Origin: an archaeon
GTDB lineage: Archaea; EX4484-52; B79-G9
Length of the DNA: 14,278 nucleotides
Assembly (NCBI GenBank): GCA_030594585.1
Contig: JAUVEX010000011.1
Location: forward strand, 1-14,278
Direction: 5' to 3'
In this document: positions 7,130 through 13,279 of the stretch, piece after piece
Layout: every line of letters starts with the position of its first letter
Position numbering within the stretch: the stretch's first letter is position 1
Position numbers and translations under genes: made by a program
The notes under the pieces: generated by a model
What the model was told of the DNA's origin: nothing
The model's database searches: none
Seen by the model: the letters and a program-made list of their open reading frames with translations, nothing else

Positions 7130-8404
7130 TTAACAGTATCCGTTTGGTATACTTGATGCACCACAAATAAAATTGGCTTGTATCGATTGAGGAGATATTA
7201 CCTTAATATTGTGTTTTGTGCCTGTTTCAAGATCAGACCAGTATTTGTTTAATTTTATCGTGTTGGTTGAATCTACACCAAATTCAATTCCCGAAGGTGT
7301 TGGATTGGGTATTTCAGTATTATCTAAATATATTTTAAAATCTGAGAGTTCTGCATAGTTGTATCTGCCCGTATTTCTAAGAACAATTGAAATTTTTCCA
7401 TCCTCCCTATATATGCTTTCAATACTGAATTGTGCAGACATTTTAGTATCTAATTGAGTTATATCTTGTTGTATTTGATCTTGTAAATCATTTTGATTTC
7501 CGGCAATCATTCCAATAAAGGACATTCCGATTAGTGCAATTAGAATAGAAATTAGAATTAATGGAGACAATAATGCAAAAAATACCTTCCATTCGGAAAT
7601 TTTATGAATTCGGGAATAACCCTTAAGAGCAATATACAGTCCGTAAAGTCCAATAATACCCCCGATATAGGGTATCCATGTCAAAAGCATTATTGCTGAA
7701 ATATATGAAATTACGCGTATAGTTCCTTCGCGGCTTCCTTGCCCTTTAAAGAGTCTGAAAAAGATGTTTAATATTGTTCCTCCCAAAAGAATGCCTAAAA
7801 CAACATACACTACAAGCATTAATGGAATCAGCAATGCAACCGAAACATATGGGCTTACACCCAGCATACTTGTCAAAGAAGACATTTGGGTTATTTGTGT
7901 CGGATACAATAGCAAACTAACTACAAGCGATAATACAGCGCATATAAAATAATTGGTTGCTGCAAACAAAACAGGTCCTTTATATCCGCCTGTTGTCGGC
8001 ATCTCATCAAAAAACACCTTTGGTTTGGTTATGATGAGCTTTACTTTGTCAAAATAAGAATAGTTCTTGAATTTTTCTTGTTTCTGTTCTTCGGTCAAAT
8101 TAGATGCAGGTTCATTTGGGGACGCATTATTTTGCCAGGGATTATTTTTGTCAGGAGTATCTGAAACAGGGGTTTGAGGATTTGTTTGTGTTTCAGGGGT
8201 GTCTTTTGTTGTTTTAAGTTCCGAAGTGCTGGGTATTTCGTTCGTTCCGCCTGTTTTTTCTGCAATAAATTTATCAACAAAAGAGGCATCATAGCCATTG
8301 TCAAGAAGTGATTTTTTAATTTGGTCTATTGGAAAATCGGATTTAAGCTGCTCGTTAAACCATTTGTTTAGCATATCCACTGTATTTTTGTCATATTCAA
8401 CCAT
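7130..8404 (-). CDS. Yip1-domain membrane protein with N-terminal helical and C-terminal beta domain (424 aa)
   Basis: The domain order has three parts. Residues 1-50 form a small helical module resembling short UBA/SHOCT-like helices (WFNEQLKSDFPIDQIKKSLLDNGYD). Residues 51-110 are a Thr/Pro/Asn/Gln-rich flexible linker. Residues about 117-300 form a Yip1-like membrane domain with a typical opening (YFDKVKLIITKPKVFFDEMP) and about five helices (145-167, 186-214, 230-248, 249-262, 272-300). The last 120 residues are likely outside or lumen-facing. They contain a short Gln/Asp-rich helix and a beta-sandwich-like part, SIYREDGKISIVLRNTGRYN followed by LSDFKIYLDN, which resembles the C-terminal domain of archaeal pilins and archaellins; it ends in a Cys-containing tail. 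Yip1-family proteins act in membrane traffic in eukaryotes; archaeal functions are unknown. The ATG at 8404 follows a TATA box by 30 bases. Confidence 0.85.
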   Translation of the reverse strand: MVEYDKNTVDMLNKWFNEQLKSDFPIDQIKKSLLDNGYDASFVDKFIAEKTGGTNEIPSTSELKTTKDTPETQTNPQTPVSDTPDKNNPWQNNASPNEPASNLTEEQKQEKFKNYSYFDKVKLIITKPKVFFDEMPTTGGYKGPVLFAATNYFICAVLSLVVSLLLYPTQITQMSSLTSMLGVSPYVSVALLIPLMLVVYVVLGILLGGTILNIFFRLFKGQGSREGTIRVISYISAIMLLTWIPYIGGIIGLYGLYIALKGYSRIHKISEWKVFFALLSPLILISILIALIGMSFIGMIAGNQNDLQDQIQQDITQLDTKMSAQFSIESIYREDGKISIVLRNTGRYNYAELSDFKIYLDNTEIPNPTPSGIEFGVDSTNTIKLNKYWSDLETGTKHNIKVISPQSIQANFICGASSIPNGYC

Positions 8405-8433
8405 GCTATCGAGAAAAATATGTGCTCAAGTCA

Positions 8434-8443
8434 TATATAAAGG
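8434..8443 (-). promoter_or_regulatory. TATA box of the Yip1-domain gene; leaderless transcript likely
   Basis: CCTTTATATA on the minus strand starts about 39 bases and ends 30 bases before the ATG at 8404. The sequence between contains no GGTGAT-like site. It lies immediately upstream of, and partly next to, the 3' end of the UPF0200 gene (stop at 8446). Confidence 0.6.
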
Positions 8444-8445
8444 TT

Positions 8446-9006
8446 TTATGAATTTTCGTTAATCTCATCCACAATATCGCTTAATTCCCGTTTAAGCGCA
8501 TCTATTATTCCGGTGTTTATTATTGTGTGGCCGGCCATCGCAATTGGCCCGCCTTTACTTGAATTTTCAATCTCTGCAAAATCCCGTTCTCGCGCTTCTT
8601 TTTCATCCAATGAGCGGTTTTTTCGTTTTTTAAGGCGCGCATATCTTATTTTTGGAGATGCATAAATTGCAACCGTAACCAAATCATCACCGAGTTCAGA
8701 AATAAAATATTTGTATTCTTCTGTGCTGTAAAGGCCGTCAATGACAACAACTGCGGAATTTTTTGAAGCTTTTTCAATCAAGGGCATGTTGAGTTTTGCA
8801 AAAACATCCATCCCATGCTCCCGCCGCAACTCTTCGCGCACAAACCGCTCGTTTTGTTCATTCATTTCAAGACCCTGCTCTTTAAGAGTTCTTTCCGTAA
8901 GGCCGCCTAAACGGATAACAGGAAACCCAAAGTTATCATTTAGATATTCTGCCGCAACAGATTTTCCACTGCCGGGCATTCCAAGAAGCGCAAGTATTTT
9001 TACCAT
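8446..9006 (-). CDS. UPF0200 family P-loop (nucleotide kinase-like) protein
   Basis: This 186-residue protein has a P-loop at residues 9-16 (GMPGSGKS) right after the first strand, then SVAAEYLNDNFGFPVIRLG, a helical lid-like region (about 40-75), a second strand ending in VVVIDGLYSTEE (about 86-97), and YASPKIRYARLKKRKNR (about 115-131) with a following RDFAEIENSSKGGPIAMA segment. This arrangement matches archaeal UPF0200 (MJ1399-type) proteins, which resemble dephospho-CoA and other nucleotide/nucleoside kinases; their substrate is not established to my knowledge. The ATG at 9006 was chosen because it starts the kinase fold exactly and follows a TATA box by about 29 bases; the frame remains open to 9162, but that extension overlaps the neighbouring small gene. 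It is preceded by the 66-residue protein gene on the same strand. Confidence 0.85.
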   Translation of the reverse strand: MVKILALLGMPGSGKSVAAEYLNDNFGFPVIRLGGLTERTLKEQGLEMNEQNERFVREELRREHGMDVFAKLNMPLIEKASKNSAVVVIDGLYSTEEYKYFISELGDDLVTVAIYASPKIRYARLKKRKNRSLDEKEARERDFAEIENSSKGGPIAMAGHTIINTGIIDALKRELSDIVDEINENS

Positions 9007-9030
9007 AATAGTCACAGTTGTAGTCTGTAA

Positions 9031-9040
9031 GTTATATATT
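9031..9040 (-). promoter_or_regulatory. TATA box of the UPF0200 gene, overlapping the stop codon of the preceding gene
   Basis: AATATATAAC on the minus strand contains the TAA stop of the 66-residue gene (9032-9034). It lies about 25-30 bases upstream of the ATG at 9006. No ribosome binding site precedes that ATG, so the UPF0200 mRNA is probably leaderless. Confidence 0.6.
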
Positions 9041-9232
9041 TTTCTTTTTTTCTTGTTCTGGCTTTTCTTTCTTTCCATAGACGCCTGGTTGAGAATCATG
9101 CTTTTTCGCGTTCCTTTTTCTTGCCATAACACCATACAAAGTTTGTATATATCGGCTCTCATAATATGAAAAATAAATCAAGACCGTAGTCACAAGCAGA
9201 AGAAGAATAGCAACCAGCGTAATTTTATCCAT
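9032..9232 (-). CDS. Small single-helix membrane protein, unknown function
   Basis: The product is 66 residues. An N-terminal hydrophobic helix (about 4-21, TLVAILLLLVTTVLIYFS) is followed by a strongly basic, hydrophilic tail (MARKRNAKKHDSQPG, then KKEKPEQEKKKNI). The arrangement suggests a membrane anchor with a cytoplasmic or nucleic-acid-contacting basic tail, but no family is recognised. The ATG at 9232 has a GTGAT ribosome binding site just upstream and starts nine bases after the stop of the metallo-hydrolase gene (9241), which points to co-transcription with it. The region is also open in frame with the UPF0200 gene, but composition and the ribosome binding site favour this reading. 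Confidence 0.65.
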   Translation of the reverse strand: MDKITLVAILLLLVTTVLIYFSYYESRYIQTLYGVMARKRNAKKHDSQPGVYGKKEKPEQEKKKNI

Positions 9233-9240
9233 AGCATCAC

Positions 9241-9870
9241 TTAAAGAATTTTTACTTCAATTCCTTCATCCACTTTTTCTGCAAATTTATTGGGGTCTTT
9301 TTCAGTCCCTTTAACTGTGTTGTAATGCATCGGAACAACGATTTTTGGCCTGATTAAATTTGCGGCTTTTGCAGCCTCAATTTCATCCATTGTAAATGTT
9401 CCTCCAATAGGCAAAAAAGCGATATCGATATTTTTTAGCATATTCATTTCAGGTATAAAATCAGTGTCTCCTGCATGATATATTCTTGTGCCGTTGATAG
9501 TTATTATAAAACCAGTAACCCCTTTGTCTTTCGGATGGTATGGCTTATTTGTGTTATACGCCGGAACCGCTTCAATCATAATCCCGTCAACTTCTTTTTT
9601 ATCCCCAACAGTTATTGGAATTGCGCCATTGTAGTTCTTCACACAGTCTTTGTTTAAGACCATTTTTGTGTTTTCACTAGTTATAATTTTCATTTTTTCA
9701 CTGTCACAGTGGTCAAAATGGTCATGCGTTGTTAAAATAAGATTTGCTTTTTTTGTATAATCGTCGCCTGCATATGGGTCAATATATATCACATAGCCGT
9801 CTTTTTCTATCCTGAAGCTTGCATGCCCGAGCCATGTTATTTTAATGTTGTTATATTCGAATGAATTCAT
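9241..9870 (-). CDS. UPF0173 / UlaG-like metallo-beta-lactamase-fold hydrolase
   Basis: The 209-residue protein shows the metallo-beta-lactamase fold. An N-terminal ITWLGHASFRIE (about 11-22) is followed by YIDPYAG (29-35), the metal-binding THDHFDH at 48-54 (His49, His51, Asp53, His54), HAGDTD at 132-137 (His132, Asp135) and PMHYNT with His182. The WLGHASF and IDPY motifs and the total length are typical of the UPF0173 / L-ascorbate-6-phosphate lactonase-like (UlaG) family. Such enzymes hydrolyse lactone, phosphodiester or related bonds with two metal ions in the cytoplasm; the actual substrate here is unknown. The ATG at 9870 was chosen because GTGAT lies at 9877-9881, and the upstream open stretch to 9960 is outside the family fold. 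The 66-residue membrane protein follows closely. Confidence 0.9.
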   Translation of the reverse strand: MNSFEYNNIKITWLGHASFRIEKDGYVIYIDPYAGDDYTKKANLILTTHDHFDHCDSEKMKIITSENTKMVLNKDCVKNYNGAIPITVGDKKEVDGIMIEAVPAYNTNKPYHPKDKGVTGFIITINGTRIYHAGDTDFIPEMNMLKNIDIAFLPIGGTFTMDEIEAAKAANLIRPKIVVPMHYNTVKGTEKDPNKFAEKVDEGIEVKIL

Positions 9871-9898
9871 GAATAAATCACAATCATTGTTTGTTAAC

Positions 9899-9954
9899 CA
9901 AAGATTATAATAGTTTGTGTTGCCTCGATAGATACCACATCCATTTATATAATT
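9899..9954 (-). promoter_or_regulatory. Promoter region of the metallo-hydrolase gene
   Basis: Two TATA-like elements on the minus strand are candidates: TTATATAAATGG at 9943-9954 and CTATTATAATCTT at about 9901-9913. The nearer one predicts a short leader including the GTGAT site at 9877-9881; the farther one predicts a leader near 50 nt. Confidence 0.4.
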
Positions 9955-10005
9955 ATGCACCTATTTACAAGATGAAAAGAAAAGAGATACTAAGGGATAT
10001 TTTTC

Positions 10006-10025
10006 TTGAGTCTAGAAAGACTTAA
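10006..10025. other. Intergenic hairpin between divergent hydrolase and exosome genes
   Basis: TTGAGTCT at 10006-10013 and AGACTTAA at 10018-10025 can pair over eight positions (one G-T wobble) around an AGAA loop. It lies in the 265-bp gap (9871-10135) between divergent genes. The remainder of the gap holds promoter elements and A-rich sequence, with no ORF I would trust. The hairpin's role is unknown; it could be structure in a small transcript, a protein site, or chance. Confidence 0.35.
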
Positions 10026-10089
10026 AAAACCCGGTTAGGGACACAAAAAAAAGCAATAACATATTAACTTGTTTTTTTGCATGAATATT

Positions 10090-10109
10090 CCTAAATAATA
10101 CTTAAATCT
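10090..10109 (+). promoter_or_regulatory. Promoter of the exosome operon
   Basis: CTAAATAATACTTAAATC is AT-rich and TATA-like, about 30-45 bases before the rrp4 ATG at 10136. It leaves room for a short leader carrying AAAGGTG at 10124-10130. The exact box (CTAAATAAT or CTTAAAT) cannot be decided by eye. Confidence 0.45.
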
Positions 10110-10135
10110 CTAAAAAAATAATTAAAGGTGAATAA

Positions 10136-10921
10136 ATGACTCACAGTATAACAAAAACAAAAGTCGAAGATACGGCAGTTAATCCAAAAACAGTTGCAGA
10201 ACCAAAAGCTGCCGGCGAAGAAAAAGAAGCCATGAAAATAGTATATCCTGGTTTTGAGCTTGTAGACAGCATGGATGTTCTTCCGGGCGCAGGTGCGTTT
10301 CGCGAAGGAAGCAAAGTTTTCTCAAAAATATTAGGCATTGCAAAGACAAGAGGGAGTGTTGTTTCAGTAACACCTCTTTCAGGCGTCTATAATCCGCAGG
10401 TGCGCGATTATGTGGTCGGTGAAGTAACTGATGTCGGTTTTTCAAACTGGTCTGTTGATATAGGCGGCCCATACGATTCTGTTATGTCTACAAATGATGT
10501 TCGGGAATTCGTTGAGAGAAACGGCGATTTGACAAAATACTATGCTATCGGGGATATAATAATGTGCGTTGTAACAGGCGTTACCCCAACAAAATTCATA
10601 AATGTAGGAACCAAAGACCCTAAGGCAAGAAAGCTTATAGGCGGCCTTCTAACACAGATAACTCCAAGCAAGGTGCCAAGGCTTATAGGAAAGCAAGGCT
10701 CTATGATAGGCATGATAAAAGACAAGACAAAATGCTTCATAACTGTCGGACAAAATGGCAGAATATGGATAAAAGGCGATTTTGAAACCGTTGCTTCAAA
10801 AGCAATCAAAAAAGTTGACGAATGGTCAACACAATCAGGGCTTACAGACAAGATAGAGGCACTTCTTGACAAAGAAATCAAGAACCTGCCTAAAAAAAGC
10901 CAAGGTGATATTAATGAGTGA
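10136..10921 (+). CDS. rrp4: Exosome RNA-binding subunit Rrp4
   Basis: This is the trimeric RNA-binding cap of the archaeal exosome, the 3'-5' RNA degradation and tailing complex. The 261-residue product has a 33-residue charged N-terminal extension, then the Rrp4 N-terminal domain (KIVYPGFELV... at about 34-80), an S1 domain (DYVVGEVTDVGFSNWSVDIG, about 91-155) and a KH domain (about 175-232) with the RNA-contacting loop RLIGKQGSM around 182-190. The C-terminal GLTDKIEALLDKEI matches Rrp4 family ends. Archaeal Rrp4 usually starts near the equivalent of residue 33; the longer start is kept because AAAGGTG sits six bases before it, while Met33 lacks such a site. It heads the superoperon and overlaps rrp41 by eight bases, so the two are translationally coupled. 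Confidence 0.95.
   Translation: MTHSITKTKVEDTAVNPKTVAEPKAAGEEKEAMKIVYPGFELVDSMDVLPGAGAFREGSKVFSKILGIAKTRGSVVSVTPLSGVYNPQVRDYVVGEVTDVGFSNWSVDIGGPYDSVMSTNDVREFVERNGDLTKYYAIGDIIMCVVTGVTPTKFINVGTKDPKARKLIGGLLTQITPSKVPRLIGKQGSMIGMIKDKTKCFITVGQNGRIWIKGDFETVASKAIKKVDEWSTQSGLTDKIEALLDKEIKNLPKKSQGDINE
10904..10909 (+). promoter_or_regulatory. Ribosome binding site deciding the rrp41 start
   Basis: GGTGAT lies four bases before the ATG at 10914. It complements the 3' end typical of archaeal 16S rRNA (AUCACC). It supports MSEKLINKG as the true N-terminus over in-frame upstream codons starting at 10866. Confidence 0.75.
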
Positions 10922-11630
10922 AAAACTAATCAACAAAGGAATAAGGCCTGACGGCAGAAAACTTGACGAAATAAGGCCTTTAAAGATAAAAGCAGGCGTT
11001 GTAGACCGTGCAGACGGTTCAGCTTATGTTGAATTCGGGACCACTAAAGTGATTTCCGCAGTCTACGGGCCAAAAAAAGTGCACCCAAGGCATATGGAAA
11101 ACTCAAAAAAAGCAATACTTAAAGTAAGATACAACATGATTCCATTCTCTGTTTACGACAGGAAAAGACCGGGCTATGATAAACGGTCTGTTGAAATCGC
11201 AAAAGTTGTTTCCGAAGCTTTGGAAAATGTAATATTCTTGGAAGAATTCCCAAAAAGCGCTATTGACATTGACATGGAAATAATTCAGGCAGACGCAGGA
11301 ACAAGGGTTGCAGCCATAACAGCAGCATCCGTAGCACTTGCAGATGCAGGAATCCCTATGAGGGGGCTTATATCTTCCGTTGCAGCAGGCCGTGTTGAAG
11401 GAAATATAGTGCTTGATTTGACAAAAGAAGAAGAAGATGCCTCAGATGCAATAGACCTTCCGGTTGCAATGCTTGCAAGAACAGGGGAGATAACACTCCT
11501 TCAGATGGACGGCGATGCATCAGTTGACGAAATAGAAAAAATCGTCAGGATGACAGAAAAAGGGTGCAAAGACATAGAAAAAATACAGGGAAAAGCACTA
11601 ATTGAAAAGTATAATGCAAACACTGCATAA
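10914..11630 (+). CDS. rrp41: Exosome catalytic RNase PH-like subunit Rrp41
   Basis: Rrp41 carries the phosphorolytic active site of the archaeal exosome hexamer, formed with Rrp42, and degrades RNA 3'-5' using phosphate or adds tails using nucleoside diphosphates. The 238-residue length is typical. Residues 10-20 (IRPDGRKLDEI) are the RNase PH signature start; RNA- and phosphate-contacting Arg residues lie in NMIPFSVYDRKRPGYDKRS (74-92) and the QADAGTRVAA segment (125-134). The pair Asp175 and Asp181, six residues apart in EEEDASDAIDLPVAM, matches the catalytic aspartates of archaeal Rrp41, and GEITLLQMDG follows. So the subunit should be active. It overlaps rrp4 by eight bases and is 14 bases from rrp42, both with GGTGAT sites, indicating one operon and stoichiometric expression. 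Confidence 0.96.
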   Translation: MSEKLINKGIRPDGRKLDEIRPLKIKAGVVDRADGSAYVEFGTTKVISAVYGPKKVHPRHMENSKKAILKVRYNMIPFSVYDRKRPGYDKRSVEIAKVVSEALENVIFLEEFPKSAIDIDMEIIQADAGTRVAAITAASVALADAGIPMRGLISSVAAGRVEGNIVLDLTKEEEDASDAIDLPVAMLARTGEITLLQMDGDASVDEIEKIVRMTEKGCKDIEKIQGKALIEKYNANTA

Positions 11631-11634
11631 TTAA

Positions 11635-11640
11635 GGTGAT
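11635..11640 (+). promoter_or_regulatory. Ribosome binding site deciding the rrp42 start
   Basis: GGTGAT lies four bases before the ATG at 11645, the same spacing as for rrp41. It makes the in-frame GTG at 11636 (which would be inside the site) an unlikely start. Confidence 0.75.
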
Positions 11641-11644
11641 TATA

Positions 11645-12436
11645 ATGACAGCAAAATTAACAAAAGATTATATTGTAAACCAGATAAAACGCAATATTCG
11701 AGGCGATGACAGAAAACTCGATGAAATGCGGGAATTAACAATTGAGCGGGGCGTTTCTGCAAATGCTGAAGGCTCTGCAAGAGTAAAATTAGGCAAAACA
11801 GAAGTAATAGCAGGAATAAAAATGGATCTTGCAGAACCATATCCGGACTCTCAGGATAAAGGTGTTCTTACAAGTTCTGCTGAATTCTTGCCTCTGGCAG
11901 CTCCTGAATTTGAAGCAGGAAGGCCGGGCGAAGTGGAAGTAGAGCTTGGGCGCGTTGTAGACCGCGGAATACGGGAAGCAGAAGTCATTGACTTTAAAAA
12001 ACTCTGTATTGTTGAAGGCGAAAAAGTCTGGAGAGTTTTCATGGACATTGTTGTGATAAACCATGACGGCAATCTTATGGATGCTTCAGGGTTAGCGGCA
12101 ATGGCGGCAATACTTGACGCTAAAATGCCAACAATTGACAAAGATTACAAAATCGATTACAACAAAAGAGAAAAACCGCTTCCATTGACAACAATAGCAC
12201 TTCCGATAACTGTTATGAAATGCGGCAATAAGCTTATAATTGACACAACCGCAGACGAGGAAGAAGCGATTGATACGCGCCTCACAGTCACAACAAATGA
12301 AAGCGGGAACATAAGCTCTATGCAAAAAGGCGGTCCGGGCGGTTTTACTGTTGAGGAAATTGTTGAGATATGCAAAATTGCAGGCAAAAAAACAGATGAG
12401 CTTATAAAAAAGCATTTCAAAAGCAAAAAGAACTAA
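11645..12436 (+). CDS. rrp42: Exosome RNase PH-like subunit Rrp42
   Basis: Rrp42 is the non-catalytic RNase PH-fold partner that completes the Rrp41-Rrp42 hexamer ring and helps bind RNA. The 263-residue product begins with a helical segment, then GDDRKLDEMRELTIERGVSA (about 23-42) and SARVKLGKTEVIAGIKMDLA (family N-terminal fold). The central PEFEAGRPGEVEVELGRVVD and VDRGIREAE (about 87-112) and the C-terminal DTTADEEEAIDTRLTVTTNE with GGPGGFT are typical of archaeal Rrp42. The length matches the family (about 260-275). It lies 14 bases after rrp41. A 54-base gap with AT-rich TATA-like sequence separates it from rpl37ae, so a secondary promoter may start there. Confidence 0.95.
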   Translation: MTAKLTKDYIVNQIKRNIRGDDRKLDEMRELTIERGVSANAEGSARVKLGKTEVIAGIKMDLAEPYPDSQDKGVLTSSAEFLPLAAPEFEAGRPGEVEVELGRVVDRGIREAEVIDFKKLCIVEGEKVWRVFMDIVVINHDGNLMDASGLAAMAAILDAKMPTIDKDYKIDYNKREKPLPLTTIALPITVMKCGNKLIIDTTADEEEAIDTRLTVTTNESGNISSMQKGGPGGFTVEEIVEICKIAGKKTDELIKKHFKSKKN

Positions 12437-12490
12437 AATACAAGACAGTTTTTTAAAGTTTAAGATAATTATAAAGATGAGTGATGTATT

Positions 12491-12853
12491 ATGGCAACAA
12501 AAAAAGTGAAATCTGCAGGACGATTTAAGGAACGATACGGCGTTAAAATAAGAACTTTGGTATCCAAAATAGAAAAAACATCCCGTGCAAGGCATGAATG
12601 CCCTAAATGCACAAAAAACACACTTAAAAGAAAAGCCGCAGGAATCTGGGTTTGCAAAAACTGTGATGTAAAAATTGCAGGCGGAGCATACCAGCCAAAC
12701 ACGCCTTCTGCAAAGATTATACAACAGCTTAGGACTGGCAAGTTTGAGGACTTGAAAAAACAGATGCTGGAATTAGAAAAACAGGAAAAAATCCAGGAAA
12801 CCCCAAAAGACCAAACCGAAGACCAAACTGATGTTCAAAAGGAGATGAAGTAA
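12491..12853 (+). CDS. rpl37ae: Large-subunit ribosomal protein L37Ae with extended C-terminus
   Basis: The product is an archaeal/eukaryotic-type protein of the large ribosomal subunit that binds 23S rRNA through a zinc ribbon. The 120 residues start with the family pattern KKVKSAGRFKERYGVKIR, and the zinc site is Cys37-x2-Cys40 (CPKC) and Cys55-x2-Cys58 (CKNC), followed by IAGGAYQPNTPSA. The core ends near residue 80-85, where most family members stop at about 70-95. The tail from about 85 is Lys/Glu/Gln/Thr-rich and contains a short repeated unit (DQTE, DQTD) encoded by two near-identical 12-base units at 12809-12832. The ribosome binding site is GTGAT at about 12481-12485. The stop codon touches the rpoP start, and the tail's 3' end supplies GGAGATG as the rpoP ribosome binding site. 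Confidence 0.93.
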   Translation: MATKKVKSAGRFKERYGVKIRTLVSKIEKTSRARHECPKCTKNTLKRKAAGIWVCKNCDVKIAGGAYQPNTPSAKIIQQLRTGKFEDLKKQMLELEKQEKIQETPKDQTEDQTDVQKEMK

Positions 12854-12988
12854 ATGTATGTCTGTATCAACTGCCAGAAAAGAATAGAAGTTAAAAACGC
12901 AAATCCATCTCTTTCCTGTCCAAAATGTTCCGGAAGAATACTTTTCAAGGAAACCCCGGAAATAAAAAAAACAATACTCTGCCGGTAA
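12854..12988 (+). CDS. rpoP: DNA-directed RNA polymerase subunit P (Rpc12-like)
   Basis: This 44-residue zinc protein is the archaeal RpoP subunit (Rpb12/Rpc12), which stabilises polymerase assembly and open-complex formation. It begins MYVCINCQKRIEVK, with Cys4-x2-Cys7 and then Cys22-x2-Cys25 (CPKCSGRILFK), and ends in the conserved basic C-terminal tail. The spacing and SGRILFK motif are diagnostic of RpoP. The ATG at 12854 directly follows the rpl37ae stop, and GGAGATG lies about seven bases before it. Neighbours are the standard ones for this gene in Euryarchaeota and related archaea. Confidence 0.93.
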   Translation: MYVCINCQKRIEVKNANPSLSCPKCSGRILFKETPEIKKTILCR

Positions 12989-13012
12989 ATTATCTCTGAT
13001 TTGTTTGATTCT

Positions 13013-13240
13013 ATGATTGAAAGCAAGACAATATTTGATTTTGACGAAAAAAAAGCAGAACTTATATTGTCATCATTAAAACCCGATATCACAAACACAA
13101 AAAGAGCAACAATAACGCTTAAAATAGAGTCTGAAACACTTGTTGCAAAAATAAGCGCAAAAGACACAACAGCATTGAGGGCAGCCATAAATTCAGTATT
13201 GCGGCTTGTGGGTACAGCAGAAAAGGTTTTAAATATCTAA
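13013..13240 (+). CDS. pcc1: KEOPS complex subunit Pcc1
   Basis: Pcc1 is the small dimerising subunit of KEOPS, which with Kae1 and Bud32 makes the t6A modification of tRNAs. The 75-residue product has the family's beta-alpha-beta pattern. FDFDEKKAELILSSLKPD (about 8-25) is followed by TKRATITLKIESETLVAKIS (about 29-48), and the signature DTTALRAAINSVLRLVGTAEKVL runs at about 51-73. The ATG at 13013 gives the normal Pcc1 length; a TTG 12 bases earlier (13001) is also possible. No clear ribosome binding site is visible, suggesting it relies on coupling to rpoP 24 bases upstream. Pcc1 is often found in this exosome-ribosome cluster. Confidence 0.9.
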   Translation: MIESKTIFDFDEKKAELILSSLKPDITNTKRATITLKIESETLVAKISAKDTTALRAAINSVLRLVGTAEKVLNI

Positions 13241-13279
13241 AAAGAATTAATAGCCATATATTTTTGAGGTGTATATTTT

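Noticed and set aside
9007..9162. N-terminal extension of the UPF0200 gene
   Set aside because: The added residues are low-complexity and basic, overlap the 66-residue gene, and lie upstream of the TATA box; the kinase fold begins exactly at the ATG at 9006.
9871..9960. N-terminal extension of the metallo-hydrolase
   Set aside because: It is Asn/Tyr-rich, lies outside the family fold and contains the promoter elements.
9972..10022. Box C/D small RNA
   Set aside because: A GATGA-like C box occurs near 9971, but no matching CTGA D box or guide-length spacing follows.
9972..10025. 17-codon mini-ORF in the intergenic gap
   Set aside because: It is very short, has no ribosome binding site and is lysine-rich as expected from the A-rich sequence; a TATA-like element upstream is the only support.
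10866..10913. Earlier start for rrp41
   Set aside because: The GGTGAT site at 10904-10909 and the Rrp41 family start point to the ATG at 10914.
12092..12724. 210-codon open frame on the minus strand across rrp42 and rpl37ae
   Set aside because: It lies antisense to two well-identified genes, has Phe/Cys-rich composition typical of a shadow frame, and no promoter or ribosome binding site.
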